Numbered from the stretch's first letter, positions 1-6,268 are shown. The stretch is DNA of 8,782 bases from an uncultured Lachnospiraceae bacterium (GCA_902803745.1 CADCRB010000093.1:1-8782), one strand, 5' to 3'. Notes: generated from the sequence alone by a model not told the origin. Program-made: numbers and translations.

Positions 1-1008
1 CATAAGGATCCCGCAGTCTCTGTAATGAAAACCCTTATCCCTCACCAGATCCGCAATGCCCTGCAGGACGAACCTGACCTCTTCATATGGATCATCCGCT
101 GTATGGAAAAGCACAGAACCGTCGCGGTCTTCCCTGTCAGTCCGGGCAAGGCTGAAAATATCAGTGCCGACAGCATTAATATCAGATGTTGTCTTATGTC
201 TCCTGTCTCCCGCAAGCCTTATCTCGTCAATGCCCCCATGCCTCTCAGCTATCGACTCCAGTCTTTCCCTGGATGTATCTCCGAGTGAAAACAGATTTCC
301 CCTGTCAGTATCAGATCTTGTAAGGCATACGTAGATATCCCTGCATCTTGTGAGCAGCGCCTCCATAAACATATACTGGACCGGCGTAAAGCCTGTAAAG
401 GAATCAAATATCAGAACAGAATCATTAAGAAAAGCAGCTTTTTTAACCTCGGCAGAGGCTTTGACCAGAAGTTCCTCACGGGTCATGAATTCATTGCCCA
501 TATATTCCCTGAATTTCCTGTATATCAAAGCCACATCCTTTAGCTTTCTGGAAAGATATGGTGAAGAAGCGGCTGTGTGCTCAGCTATTTCAGGAATATC
601 GTCCGGACCTATGCCATACTGCATTAATTCCGAGATCACGGAACGTATCTCTGCCACATATCCGCTCTTCTTCAGCTCACCCCTGATCACTGAGAGCTCA
701 TCAATAATATCATCTGCTATATGTCGGATGATAAGGTTCTTCCCGGAGTCATCGATCAGTTCGCAGGCCTCTCCTCCGGCGGCCTCAAATATCCTGTGGG
801 CAAGGCGGTTAAAGCTTAATATATCTATATTCAGTATCCCGTTATTGGGGCTTTTATCGATGATATCCTTTTGCGCAGATATCGAGGACTGCTCGGGTAT
901 CACAAGGATATAGTTTTTATCCTTGTTGCGCGCTGCCCCCTCTAAAAGGAGCTCATATGCCTTTGTAGTCTTCCCGCTCCCGGCAGGTCCTTCGATTACG
1001 TGAAGCAA
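1..1008 (-). CDS. addB: AddB, ATP-dependent helicase/nuclease subunit B (N-terminal 336 residues, runs off left edge)
   Basis: AddB pairs with AddA to form the AddAB helicase-nuclease, which resects DNA double-strand ends, recognises Chi and loads RecA; in characterised AddAB, Chi recognition lies in the helicase-like part of AddB. Seen here: a Walker A motif at residues 7-15 (GPAGSGKTT, Lys13), the AddB-type VIPEQ at 36-40, ILSFNRLA at 63-70, DDSGK at 86-90, and a motif II-like IFDSFTGFTP near 200-209. The start is TTG at 1008: the codon just before it is TAA, Walker A begins at residue 7, and AGGGGTG lies 5 bases upstream. The reading frame is open to base 1. AddB proteins usually have about 1100 residues, so the C-terminal nuclease and iron-sulfur domain would lie to the left, probably followed by addA. 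Identification is by motif recognition and is firm for the AddB/RexB-like family. Confidence 0.9.
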   Translation of the reverse strand, partial: MLHVIEGPAGSGKTTKAYELLLEGAARNKDKNYILVIPEQSSISAQKDIIDKSPNNGILNIDILSFNRLAHRIFEAAGGEACELIDDSGKNLIIRHIADDIIDELSVIRGELKKSGYVAEIRSVISELMQYGIGPDDIPEIAEHTAASSPYLSRKLKDVALIYRKFREYMGNEFMTREELLVKASAEVKKAAFLNDSVLIFDSFTGFTPVQYMFMEALLTRCRDIYVCLTRSDTDRGNLFSLGDTSRERLESIAERHGGIDEIRLAGDRRHKTTSDINAVGTDIFSLARTDREDRDGSVLFHTADDPYEEVRFVLQGIADLVRDKGFHYRDCGILM

Positions 1009-1013
1009 TTAAA

Positions 1014-1020
1014 CACCCCT
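1014..1020 (-). promoter_or_regulatory. Ribosome binding site of addB
   Basis: AGGGGTG on the minus strand, 5 bases before the TTG codon at 1008-1006. It decides the start because an in-frame TAA sits directly before the TTG. Confidence 0.7.
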
Positions 1021-1047
1021 GATCCTAATATCTTCTCAAACGGATAA

Positions 1048-1056
1048 ATCATACCA
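1048..1056 (-). promoter_or_regulatory. Probable extended -10 promoter element for addB
   Basis: The minus strand reads TGGTATGAT, which fits the extended -10 pattern TGnTATAAT with one mismatch. No good -35 hexamer is present at 16-18 bp, as tolerated by extended -10 promoters. Initiation near 1041 would give a leader of about 33 bases. It does not overlap the palindromes at 1115-1163, so addB need not be under the same control as the divergent gene. Confidence 0.45.
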
Positions 1057-1109
1057 TAATACAATAAAAGCTGAAATATCAAAGCAGTGATAAGAGCATT
1101 GATCGTTAC

Positions 1110-1138
1110 TTGACATTATACTTCTGTAGAAGTATAAT
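1110..1138 (+). promoter_or_regulatory. Perfect consensus sigma-A promoter of the DUF3990-HTH gene
   Basis: TTGACA at 1110-1115, a 17-bp spacer, and TATAAT at 1133-1138: both hexamers and the spacing match the consensus exactly. Predicted initiation near 1145 leaves a leader of about 29 bases. The spacer and -10 are covered by the first palindrome, and the second palindrome begins just after the predicted start site. A promoter this strong, blocked by operators, is typical of a gene held off by a tight repressor. Confidence 0.85.
1115..1138. promoter_or_regulatory. Palindromic operator 1, over spacer and -10
   Basis: Perfect inverted repeat with 11-bp arms, ATTATACTTCT and AGAAGTATAAT, around a central GT. 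It begins at the last base of the -35 and ends at the last base of the -10, so a bound dimer would exclude RNA polymerase. It shares the core ACTTCT-NT-AGAAGT with the palindrome at 1148-1163, centre to centre 29 bp. The likely ligand is the helix-turn-helix domain of the gene it precedes (inference). Confidence 0.7.
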
Positions 1139-1147
1139 CTACAAAAC

Positions 1148-1163
1148 TACTTCTATAGAAGTA
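1148..1163. promoter_or_regulatory. Palindromic operator 2, between transcription start and ribosome binding site
   Basis: A 16-bp perfect palindrome, TACTTCTATAGAAGTA, differing from the core of operator 1 only at one central base. It ends one base before the AAGGAG ribosome binding site. In the mRNA it could also form a short stem beside that site. Two matching sites at this spacing suggest cooperative binding by two dimers. Confidence 0.7.
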
Positions 1164-1164
1164 T

Positions 1165-1170
1165 AAGGAG
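1165..1170 (+). promoter_or_regulatory. Ribosome binding site of the DUF3990-HTH gene
   Basis: AAGGAG lies 3 bases before TTG 1174 and 15 bases before the in-frame ATG 1186. The spacing favours TTG, though 3 is short; 15 is too long for normal initiation. The protein alignment alone would also accept the ATG, since the conserved domain starts right after it. Confidence 0.6.
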
Positions 1171-1173
1171 CGT

Positions 1174-2376
1174 TTGAATTCATATATGAGAATATATCAC
1201 GGATCAAAAAAAATCGTCTCTATGCCGATATGCGATCAAAATAACGGGAATTCGGACTTTGGAGAGGGCTTCTACGCCACCTGGAGCGAAGAGCTTGCAA
1301 GAGAGTGGGCTGCAGCCGATAAAAACGGTGGTTTTCTCAATATTTTTGAGATCGATACCGAAGATCTGAAGCTTCTGGATCTCTCAAACTGGTCATATGA
1401 TATCCGGAGCTGGATAGCTCTCATCCTTTCAAACAGAATGATATGCCTCTCCTCTTCTTCGGCTGAGAAGGCAGACCGGATTATCAAGGATCATCTTCCC
1501 GATCTGGATGATGCCGATATCATAATAGGTTACCGCGCCGACAACATTAATTTCTCTACTGTTATGGCTTTTATTGAAGACAGGATCACGCTTGAGCAGC
1601 TGATCAAGAGCATCCAGAATGATGATCCGGGAGATCAGGTATTGCTGAGGACACCGAAAGCCATTTCAAGTCTTACATATATCGAGACTGAGAACGTCGA
1701 AGGACTATATTACTCCAAAAGGTTAAAAAAGCCCTGTCCCGGTCATCTGCTCTGCCGTGAATATGATCTTTTAGGAGAGCTTACTGCCTGTATTGAAGGA
1801 TCCGTCCCGGATCTATCCGTTGACAGCTTTTTGCATATGTTTACAGTCAGTGGATATGCAGGCCGCTTCGAATCAGGTGATCCCGAAGTAATATACGGTC
1901 TGTCAGGCATCGAGCTTTGCCGCAAAGTGATGGAAGCCTGCGGCCTATATAGTACAGAATTTCCTTCCCGCTTAACCCTTGACAGAGAAGATCCCGCCTA
2001 CCGTTCAGGTTATCTTCTGGCGTCATATCTTAGGGAGCGGGGTCTGACTTTCGAAGACGTGATATCATACATCCCGTTCAGCCGTTTCAGGTCTTTATCA
2101 GAAGATCCTGAGGAAGAGTCTACAAAAGAAACGTTTGATATTATTGATAAAATGCTTTATGAAAGGCAGCCCAGTGCTTCCAGACTCCAGACAAGAAGAA
2201 AGCGGCTGAGTCTTTCACAGAAAGAACTCGCCGCCTGCTCAGGTGTCAATATAAGGACTCTTCAGCAATATGAGACCGGTGCCAAGGATATAAACCGTGC
2301 CGCGGCAGATAAGGTCGCTGCCCTTTCCAAAGCACTCTGCTGCGATACCACGCAGCTTCTGGAGCCTGTCACTTAA
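1174..2376 (+). CDS. DUF3990 (ADP-ribosyltransferase-like) domain fused to C-terminal XRE helix-turn-helix
   Basis: A 400-residue protein with three parts. Residues 5-176 look like DUF3990, a family placed in the ADP-ribosyltransferase superfamily by published sequence analysis: RIYHGS (His9), DFGEGFYAT (28-36, Tyr34), DIIIGYRAD (115-123) and DQVLLRTPKA (154-163). Residues about 188-330 form a mostly helical region (GLSGIELCRKVM at 242-253; a Tyr/Leu-rich helix near 276-300) resembling, from memory, the segment before the HTH in many lachnospiral regulators. Residues 337-398 are a lambda-repressor/XRE-type HTH with SQKELAACSGVNIRTLQQYE at 348-367. There is no signal peptide or membrane segment, so it is cytoplasmic. 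Start TTG 1174 is preferred on ribosome-binding-site spacing; ATG 1186 would give 396 residues. It has its own strong promoter and twin operators, so autoregulation is likely. Its role, possibly a toxin with built-in repressor, is inferred. No separate antitoxin gene is adjacent. Confidence 0.8.
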   Translation: MNSYMRIYHGSKKIVSMPICDQNNGNSDFGEGFYATWSEELAREWAAADKNGGFLNIFEIDTEDLKLLDLSNWSYDIRSWIALILSNRMICLSSSSAEKADRIIKDHLPDLDDADIIIGYRADNINFSTVMAFIEDRITLEQLIKSIQNDDPGDQVLLRTPKAISSLTYIETENVEGLYYSKRLKKPCPGHLLCREYDLLGELTACIEGSVPDLSVDSFLHMFTVSGYAGRFESGDPEVIYGLSGIELCRKVMEACGLYSTEFPSRLTLDREDPAYRSGYLLASYLRERGLTFEDVISYIPFSRFRSLSEDPEEESTKETFDIIDKMLYERQPSASRLQTRRKRLSLSQKELAACSGVNIRTLQQYETGAKDINRAAADKVAALSKALCCDTTQLLEPVT

Positions 2377-2860
2377 ACTTCTTCATAAGGTTTGCAAAGG
2401 GTCCTACAGCATCCTGAAGATCCTGTATGGCCTTATTCAAGCCCTCAAAATCAATATTGTTCATCTTCTCTACAGCATCAGTAAGAGACTGGGAGTTATC
2501 GGTAAGCATGGTGTTCATATTTTCCGAGGTCCCGGTGATGGAGCTTGTCATCTCGTTAATGCCTTCTATGGCGCCGTTAGCCTGCTCTATGGTCCCGTTA
2601 GCATTCTCGATAGTCTGTCCGGCCGTAATGATAGTGGAATTGACTGTCGCCAGTGTAGATACTACCTTGGGCACCAGGATAGCAGCTACGATCAAAAGTA
2701 TCACAAACAGACCGAAAGAAAATAATGCCGCAAGCTTGGCATATCTGACTTCTTTTTTATCAGCTTCGAGTATCTGCCTCAGAAGCTCCTCAAGACCCTC
2801 CTGCTTATCCCCCTGAGTTTTCTCCGTCTGAGCATTATTCATTTCATTTTTCTCTTCCAT
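2369..2860 (-). CDS. Small membrane-anchored coiled-coil protein of unknown function
   Basis: 163 residues; not a family I can name. A charged, Gln/Glu/Lys-rich N-terminus (1-42) precedes one hydrophobic helix (about 43-63, LAALFSFGLFVILLIVAAILV) and then a soluble C-terminal part (64-163) that reads as a coiled coil or helical bundle. Residues 83-103 are three exact-length heptads, TIENANG, TIEQANG and AIEGINE, followed by a Ser/Thr/Asn-rich helix and a basic end (MKKFK). The pattern recalls the stalk of methyl-accepting chemotaxis proteins or phage/secretion accessory proteins, but no signalling domain is present. The start is ATG 2860, behind a perfect AGGAGG with 5-base spacing; an upstream in-frame ATG at 2887 has no such site. 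It follows the acidic-tail gene after 38 bp, and its stop overlaps the stop of the opposing gene by 8 bp. Confidence 0.8.
   Translation of the reverse strand: MEEKNEMNNAQTEKTQGDKQEGLEELLRQILEADKKEVRYAKLAALFSFGLFVILLIVAAILVPKVVSTLATVNSTIITAGQTIENANGTIEQANGAIEGINEMTSSITGTSENMNTMLTDNSQSLTDAVEKMNNIDFEGLNKAIQDLQDAVGPFANLMKKFK
2552..2614 (-). repeat. Three 21-bp imperfect tandem units encoding heptads
   Basis: The coding strand has units beginning ACTATCGAGAATG, ACCATAGAGCAGG and GCCATAGAAGGCA. The first two are identical at 16 of 21 bases. Each encodes one heptad of the coiled coil (residues 83-103 of the small membrane protein), which suggests growth by duplication of a 21-bp unit. Confidence 0.65.
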
Positions 2861-2898
2861 GTTTACCTCCTGATTTCTGCACAACACGTGTTACTATA

Positions 2899-3549
2899 CT
2901 ACTTCTTTACCACTCTGAATTTAGGTCCGTCAGGCTTTTCATATCCGTCATCCTCTTCATCCTCCTCATCTTCCTTTTCAGCAGGGTTTTCCTGCTCTCC
3001 ACGGCTTTTAAGAAGATTAGATATCGAAGTTAAAAAGCCCGTTCCCTCTTCATCATCTTCATCATCTTCATCCTCTTCATCCTCTTCGTCCTCATCCTCT
3101 TCGTCTTCATCATAGTACTCATCTTCTTCATCATCATCCTCGGCATCATAGGCACCTTCTGCCATCCGGCTTATTATCCTCATATTGCGCCTGTGCATTA
3201 ATGCCTTGAGCAGTAGACAGATAATGCTCGCAAAGGTGATATAAAAAGTATAGAGGAAGATAAGACTTACCATATTTGTTATTATCAGCGGATCTGCATA
3301 TACAAACCTGATATACAGAAATGTATTGAGGATGATACCCGCGATGCTTGCTGTCGCAAGATTGATATTGAGAAGAAAAAGCTTTGCGGAATTCCTGGTG
3401 CTCATATAATTCACAGCAATAAAAACAAGAGTTATTGGAACCATGATCTTTCCGGACTGCATATTTCCAAGCACAGAGAAAACCGCCCATACAGGCACGA
3501 TAAGATAATCGAGAAGATACATGTTTAATGACTCTGTCAGTCTCCTCAT
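2899..3549 (-). CDS. Four-helix membrane protein with highly acidic C-terminal tail, unknown function
   Basis: 216 residues; no named family recognised. Four hydrophobic segments are visible at about 11-28, 35-49, 57-82 and 88-115, so the N and C termini should lie on the same side. The basic loop after the last helix (HRRNMR, 119-124) suggests a cytoplasmic tail. The tail has a first acidic block (135-168, nearly all Asp/Glu with two Tyr), a short neutral amphipathic stretch (GFLTSISNLLKSRG, 171-184), a second acidic block (191-201) and a basic end (KFRVVKK, 210-216). Start ATG 3549 overlaps the ligA stop as ATGA; GAGG lies about 7 bases upstream, so translational coupling is likely. An internal ATG at residue 10 has no suitably spaced ribosome binding site. 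The acidic tail could bind cations or basic partners such as ribosomal or DNA-binding proteins; that is speculation. Confidence 0.8.
   Translation of the reverse strand: MRRLTESLNMYLLDYLIVPVWAVFSVLGNMQSGKIMVPITLVFIAVNYMSTRNSAKLFLLNINLATASIAGIILNTFLYIRFVYADPLIITNMVSLIFLYTFYITFASIICLLLKALMHRRNMRIISRMAEGAYDAEDDDEEDEYYDEDEEDEDEEDEEDEDDEDDEEGTGFLTSISNLLKSRGEQENPAEKEDEEDEEDDGYEKPDGPKFRVVKK
3046..3147 (-). repeat. Low-complexity GAN-codon tract encoding the acidic tail
   Basis: About 100 bp made almost wholly of GAT, GAC, GAA and GAG codons on the minus strand, giving a near-microsatellite with CTTCAT/CATCCT-type units on the plus strand. A shorter copy of the same kind lies at 2947-2979. Such trinucleotide tracts can change length by slippage without breaking the frame. 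The matching plus-strand poly-serine reading frame is an artefact of this tract. Confidence 0.75.
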
Positions 3550-5558
3550 ACGCCGGCCTCGCTCAAAAGATCTGCCTCGGAGATCACAGGTACTCCAAGC
3601 TCTTTTGCTTTTTTATTCTTTCCGGAGACGGAATTAACATCATTATTGATCAGCGCGTAGGTCTTTTTAGATACGGAGCCTGCAACCTTGCCGCCCCTTG
3701 CCTCAATAAAGCTGACAAGCTCTCCGCGGTTTGCAAAACTGATAAGATCCCCCGTGATCACATAGGTCCTTCCTGCGAAAGCATCCCCCGCTGATTCCTC
3801 CTTCTCAGCTTTCATATTCAATCCGAGCGCGCTGAGATCATCCATCAGTCTCACGATGCTTTCATCATGAAAAAACTCATAAATAGCAACGGCTGTTATC
3901 TCCCCTACATCGGGTACTGCCTTAAGCTCCTCCACCGATGCCCCCATAAGGGCCTCAAATGACCCGAAATGGCGCATTATGGTCCTTGCTGAGGTTCGTC
4001 CTACATTGGGCACGGAAAGACCGCACAGGAGCCTTTCAGGAGGGTTCTGCTTTGATGCCTCTATGAGTCCCAGAAGCTTGTCCGTATTCTTCTCCTTGCC
4101 TATGATCCCATCGGATACAAGCTCGTCCCTTCTCTGATTAAGTCTGAAGATGTCAGCTATATCAGATATATATTTTCTCTCTGTCAGAGCTTTGATGTAC
4201 TCATCCCCGAAGCCCTTTATATCATAGGCATCACGGCTTACAAAATTGATTATCCGCTTTGTAAGCTTTGCCTTGCAGGCCGGATTAGTGCATCTGATAT
4301 CCGCGGTATCCTCTTCCCTTAAAGCCTCATGGCCGCATACAGGACAGATATGGGGTATCTGATATACCTCAGACCCTGCCGGATTCTTTTCGGCAACGAC
4401 AGCCTTGATCCGGGGTATGATCTCTCCGGACTTATACACGATCACTGTCCTGCCTATCCCTATGCCAAGGTCGGAAATAAAATCCTGATTGTGGAGAGTT
4501 GCCCTCGACACAGTAGTCCCGCAAAGACGCACCGGTTCAAATACCGCGGTAGGATTTATCCGTCCGGTCATTCCGACTGACAGCTCTATATCCCTTATCA
4601 CTGTCTCCTTTTCCTCAGGAGGATATTTGTAAGCAATATGCCCGGCACTGTACTTGCTGCCTGCAGGAAAATCATCCCTGTAGGCTATATTGTCTATCTT
4701 TATCACAGCACCGTCTATGTCATAAGGATATTCGCCCCTCTTCTCACCGATGCTGTCTATGGCATTCAGTATTTCCTCATCACTGCTGCAAAGGATCGAA
4801 GGGACCACCTTAACTCCTGCCGAGGCAAGCTTATTCAGAGCCTCATGATGCGATATCATAAAAGCAGAATCCGAGGCTCTCTGCACATTGAATATAAACA
4901 TTGACAGTCCCCTCTCGGATACAACGGCAGAATCCAGCTGCCTTAACGTCCCTGCCGCGCAGTTTCTCGGATTTGCAAAGGGTTTCCTTCCGGAAAGCTC
5001 CATCTTCTCATTTACCCTGTCAAAGTCCTCATGGGACATATATACCTCGCCGCGGAGCTCAATATCACTGTCTATCCCTTTAAGAGACGATGCCACATCG
5101 GGTATCACAAGGGCATTTGCCGTCACATCTTCACCGATATGTCCGTCTCCTCTGGTCTCTGCAAGCGTCAGCCTGCCGGCTGAATATCTGATGCTCATTG
5201 ACAGACCGTCTATCTTATGCTCCACGGAAAAAGAAGCATCCGGATGCAGGGCGCGGACCTCATGTACCCAGGAGAGCACCTCCTCCTTTGAAAATACGTC
5301 TTCAATGGATAGCATAGGCACGTCATGCTCTACATTAATACCGGCTGTTCTCTTTGTCTTCCCACCGATGATACGGCTTGGAGAATCCCCGGTCACAAGA
5401 TAAGGATGCTCCCGCTCCATCGTCTTAAGCTCACGCATCAGGGCATCATACTCTGCATCCTCTATCTCAGGCGCATCATCATTGTAATAACGATCCATAT
5501 GATAGCGTATCTTATCAGACAGCTCTTTATAGCTTTTTCTTATCTCTTCTTCCGTCAT
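3546..5558 (-). CDS. ligA: NAD-dependent DNA ligase LigA
   Basis: LigA seals nicks in duplex DNA using NAD+ and is essential for Okazaki fragment joining and repair. At 670 residues the length is normal for the family. Domain order: Ia (1-70, with YHMDRYYNDDAPEIEDAEYD at 19-38 binding NMN), adenylation domain with KxDG nucleophile Lys115 (EHKIDG), DGAVIK at 282-287, IAYKYPPEE near 308-316, OB fold, a four-cysteine zinc site (Cys405, 408, 423, 428), helix-hairpin-helix repeats (about 500-580), and a C-terminal BRCT domain (from about 592, with ARGGKVAGSVSKKT). All catalytic elements are present, so it should be active. The start ATG overlaps the stop of the pseudouridine synthase gene as ATGA, with AAGG 7 bases upstream; the end overlaps the next gene the same way. 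Oddity: the usual Pro-Arg/Lys-Trp-Ala before AYK is replaced by Ser-Ala-Gly-His-Ile-Ala. Confidence 0.97.
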   Translation of the reverse strand: MTEEEIRKSYKELSDKIRYHMDRYYNDDAPEIEDAEYDALMRELKTMEREHPYLVTGDSPSRIIGGKTKRTAGINVEHDVPMLSIEDVFSKEEVLSWVHEVRALHPDASFSVEHKIDGLSMSIRYSAGRLTLAETRGDGHIGEDVTANALVIPDVASSLKGIDSDIELRGEVYMSHEDFDRVNEKMELSGRKPFANPRNCAAGTLRQLDSAVVSERGLSMFIFNVQRASDSAFMISHHEALNKLASAGVKVVPSILCSSDEEILNAIDSIGEKRGEYPYDIDGAVIKIDNIAYRDDFPAGSKYSAGHIAYKYPPEEKETVIRDIELSVGMTGRINPTAVFEPVRLCGTTVSRATLHNQDFISDLGIGIGRTVIVYKSGEIIPRIKAVVAEKNPAGSEVYQIPHICPVCGHEALREEDTADIRCTNPACKAKLTKRIINFVSRDAYDIKGFGDEYIKALTERKYISDIADIFRLNQRRDELVSDGIIGKEKNTDKLLGLIEASKQNPPERLLCGLSVPNVGRTSARTIMRHFGSFEALMGASVEELKAVPDVGEITAVAIYEFFHDESIVRLMDDLSALGLNMKAEKEESAGDAFAGRTYVITGDLISFANRGELVSFIEARGGKVAGSVSKKTYALINNDVNSVSGKNKKAKELGVPVISEADLLSEAGV

Positions 5559-6268
5559 CTGAAAGCCTTCTTTTTCATCCGCTCAGTCTCTTCATCAGTC
5601 AGCGGTCTGCTTTGCCCCGGCTTAAGACCATCCAGGGTTATATCCATAAATCTGACCCTGCATAGAGACTTTACCTCTGTATCATATTTTTCAAATATCC
5701 GTCTGATCTCCCGGTTCATCCCCTCAGACAGGATGATGAAAACCTCATCTGAAGTGACCCTTTTTATCTTGCAGGCTTTAGTCGGTCTGGCTTCTCCGAT
5801 ATCAAGGCCCCCGCCGGAGATCTCTTGTATCATATCGTCCGTTATCGGCGTGTCGAGCTTTACCAGATATTCCTTTTCATGGCCGTACCTGGAGCGCAGG
5901 ACCTTATCCATCAGCTCACCGTCATCGGTGAGTATCATCAGTCCTTCCGAATCCTTGTCGAGACGTCCCACAGGGAAAAGACGCCTGCCGTCGCTGCCTG
6001 AAACAAGTTCTGTCACAAGCCTGTCTTCGGGTGTCTGTCTGACTGTGGAGGAGATATATCCCACCGGCTTATATACAGCATAATAACGTCTGGTCCTGTC
6101 CGGCACCACCACCTTATCTCCGACTATGACCTCAGTCTTTTCCTCATCTATTGTCATACCGAGTGATGCCTGCTCTCCGTCAACCTTCACCCTGCCTGCC
6201 TCTATAAGCCTGTCGGCCTCACGCCTTGATACTCCGGCATATCTGGCAAGGTATTTATTAAGCCTCAT
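5555..6268 (-). CDS. rluF: 23S rRNA pseudouridine synthase, RsuA/RluB/RluF family, RluF-like
   Basis: Isomerises a specific uridine in rRNA to pseudouridine. The 237 residues comprise an N-terminal S4 RNA-binding domain (about 1-48, RLNKYLARYAGVSRREADRL), the KPVGYISST motif (67-75), the catalytic motif PVGRLDKDSEGL (99-110, nucleophile Asp104), HEKEYLV, and the C-terminal EGMNREIRRI motif. The stretch from LFPVGRLDKDSEGL through HEKEYLVKLDTPIT and the following CKIKRV resembles E. coli RluF (U2604 of 23S rRNA) more than RsuA or RluB, but the long basic C-terminal extension of E. coli RluF is absent. The exact target uridine is therefore inferred. Start ATG 6268 is well supported by AGGAGG 4 bases upstream, inside the 3' end of the kinase gene, with an ATGA overlap. 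Its own stop overlaps the ligA start. Confidence 0.9.
   Translation of the reverse strand: MRLNKYLARYAGVSRREADRLIEAGRVKVDGEQASLGMTIDEEKTEVIVGDKVVVPDRTRRYYAVYKPVGYISSTVRQTPEDRLVTELVSGSDGRRLFPVGRLDKDSEGLMILTDDGELMDKVLRSRYGHEKEYLVKLDTPITDDMIQEISGGGLDIGEARPTKACKIKRVTSDEVFIILSEGMNREIRRIFEKYDTEVKSLCRVRFMDITLDGLKPGQSRPLTDEETERMKKKAFR

Larger units (their letters stand above)
1009..1173. other. Divergent intergenic region between addB and the DUF3990-HTH gene
   Basis: 165 bp that hold the addB leader and extended -10 element on the left, and the consensus promoter, two palindromes and ribosome binding site on the right. The middle (about 1060-1109) is AT-rich and shows no coding potential or stem-loop that I can support. 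Confidence 0.7.

Noticed and set aside
350..913. 187-residue plus-strand reading frame inside addB
   Set aside because: It is antisense to clear AddB motifs (IPEQ, LSFNRLA, IFDSFTGFTP), and its composition is that of a complement frame.
1115..1163. The two palindromes as a CRISPR, attachment site or IS terminal repeat
   Set aside because: There are only two copies, 29 bp apart, locked to promoter elements, with no transposase, integrase or spacer pattern. An operator explanation fits better.
2339..2356. Stem GCTGCG/CGCAGC with a 6-base loop near the end of the DUF3990-HTH gene
   Set aside because: There is no U-run after the stem on either strand and it lies within coding sequence, so it is not supported as a terminator.
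2861..2887. Upstream in-frame ATG at 2887 for the coiled-coil membrane protein
   Set aside because: The ATG at 2860 has a perfect AGGAGG with 5-base spacing, whereas the upstream ATG has none and would place that site inside the gene.
2883..2892. 10-bp palindrome AACACGTGTT in the 38-bp gap between the two membrane-protein genes
   Set aside because: Short enough to occur by chance, and there is no associated promoter or second copy. A weak TATAGT-like -10 nearby lacks a fitting -35.
2888..3115. Plus-strand poly-serine reading frame
   Set aside because: It is the antisense of the acidic GAN-codon tract; it has no ribosome binding site and lies opposite a convincing membrane protein gene.
5325..6083. 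252-residue plus-strand reading frame across rluF and ligA
   Set aside because: It overlaps two well-supported genes on the opposite strand, contains no recognisable domain and has no ribosome binding site.
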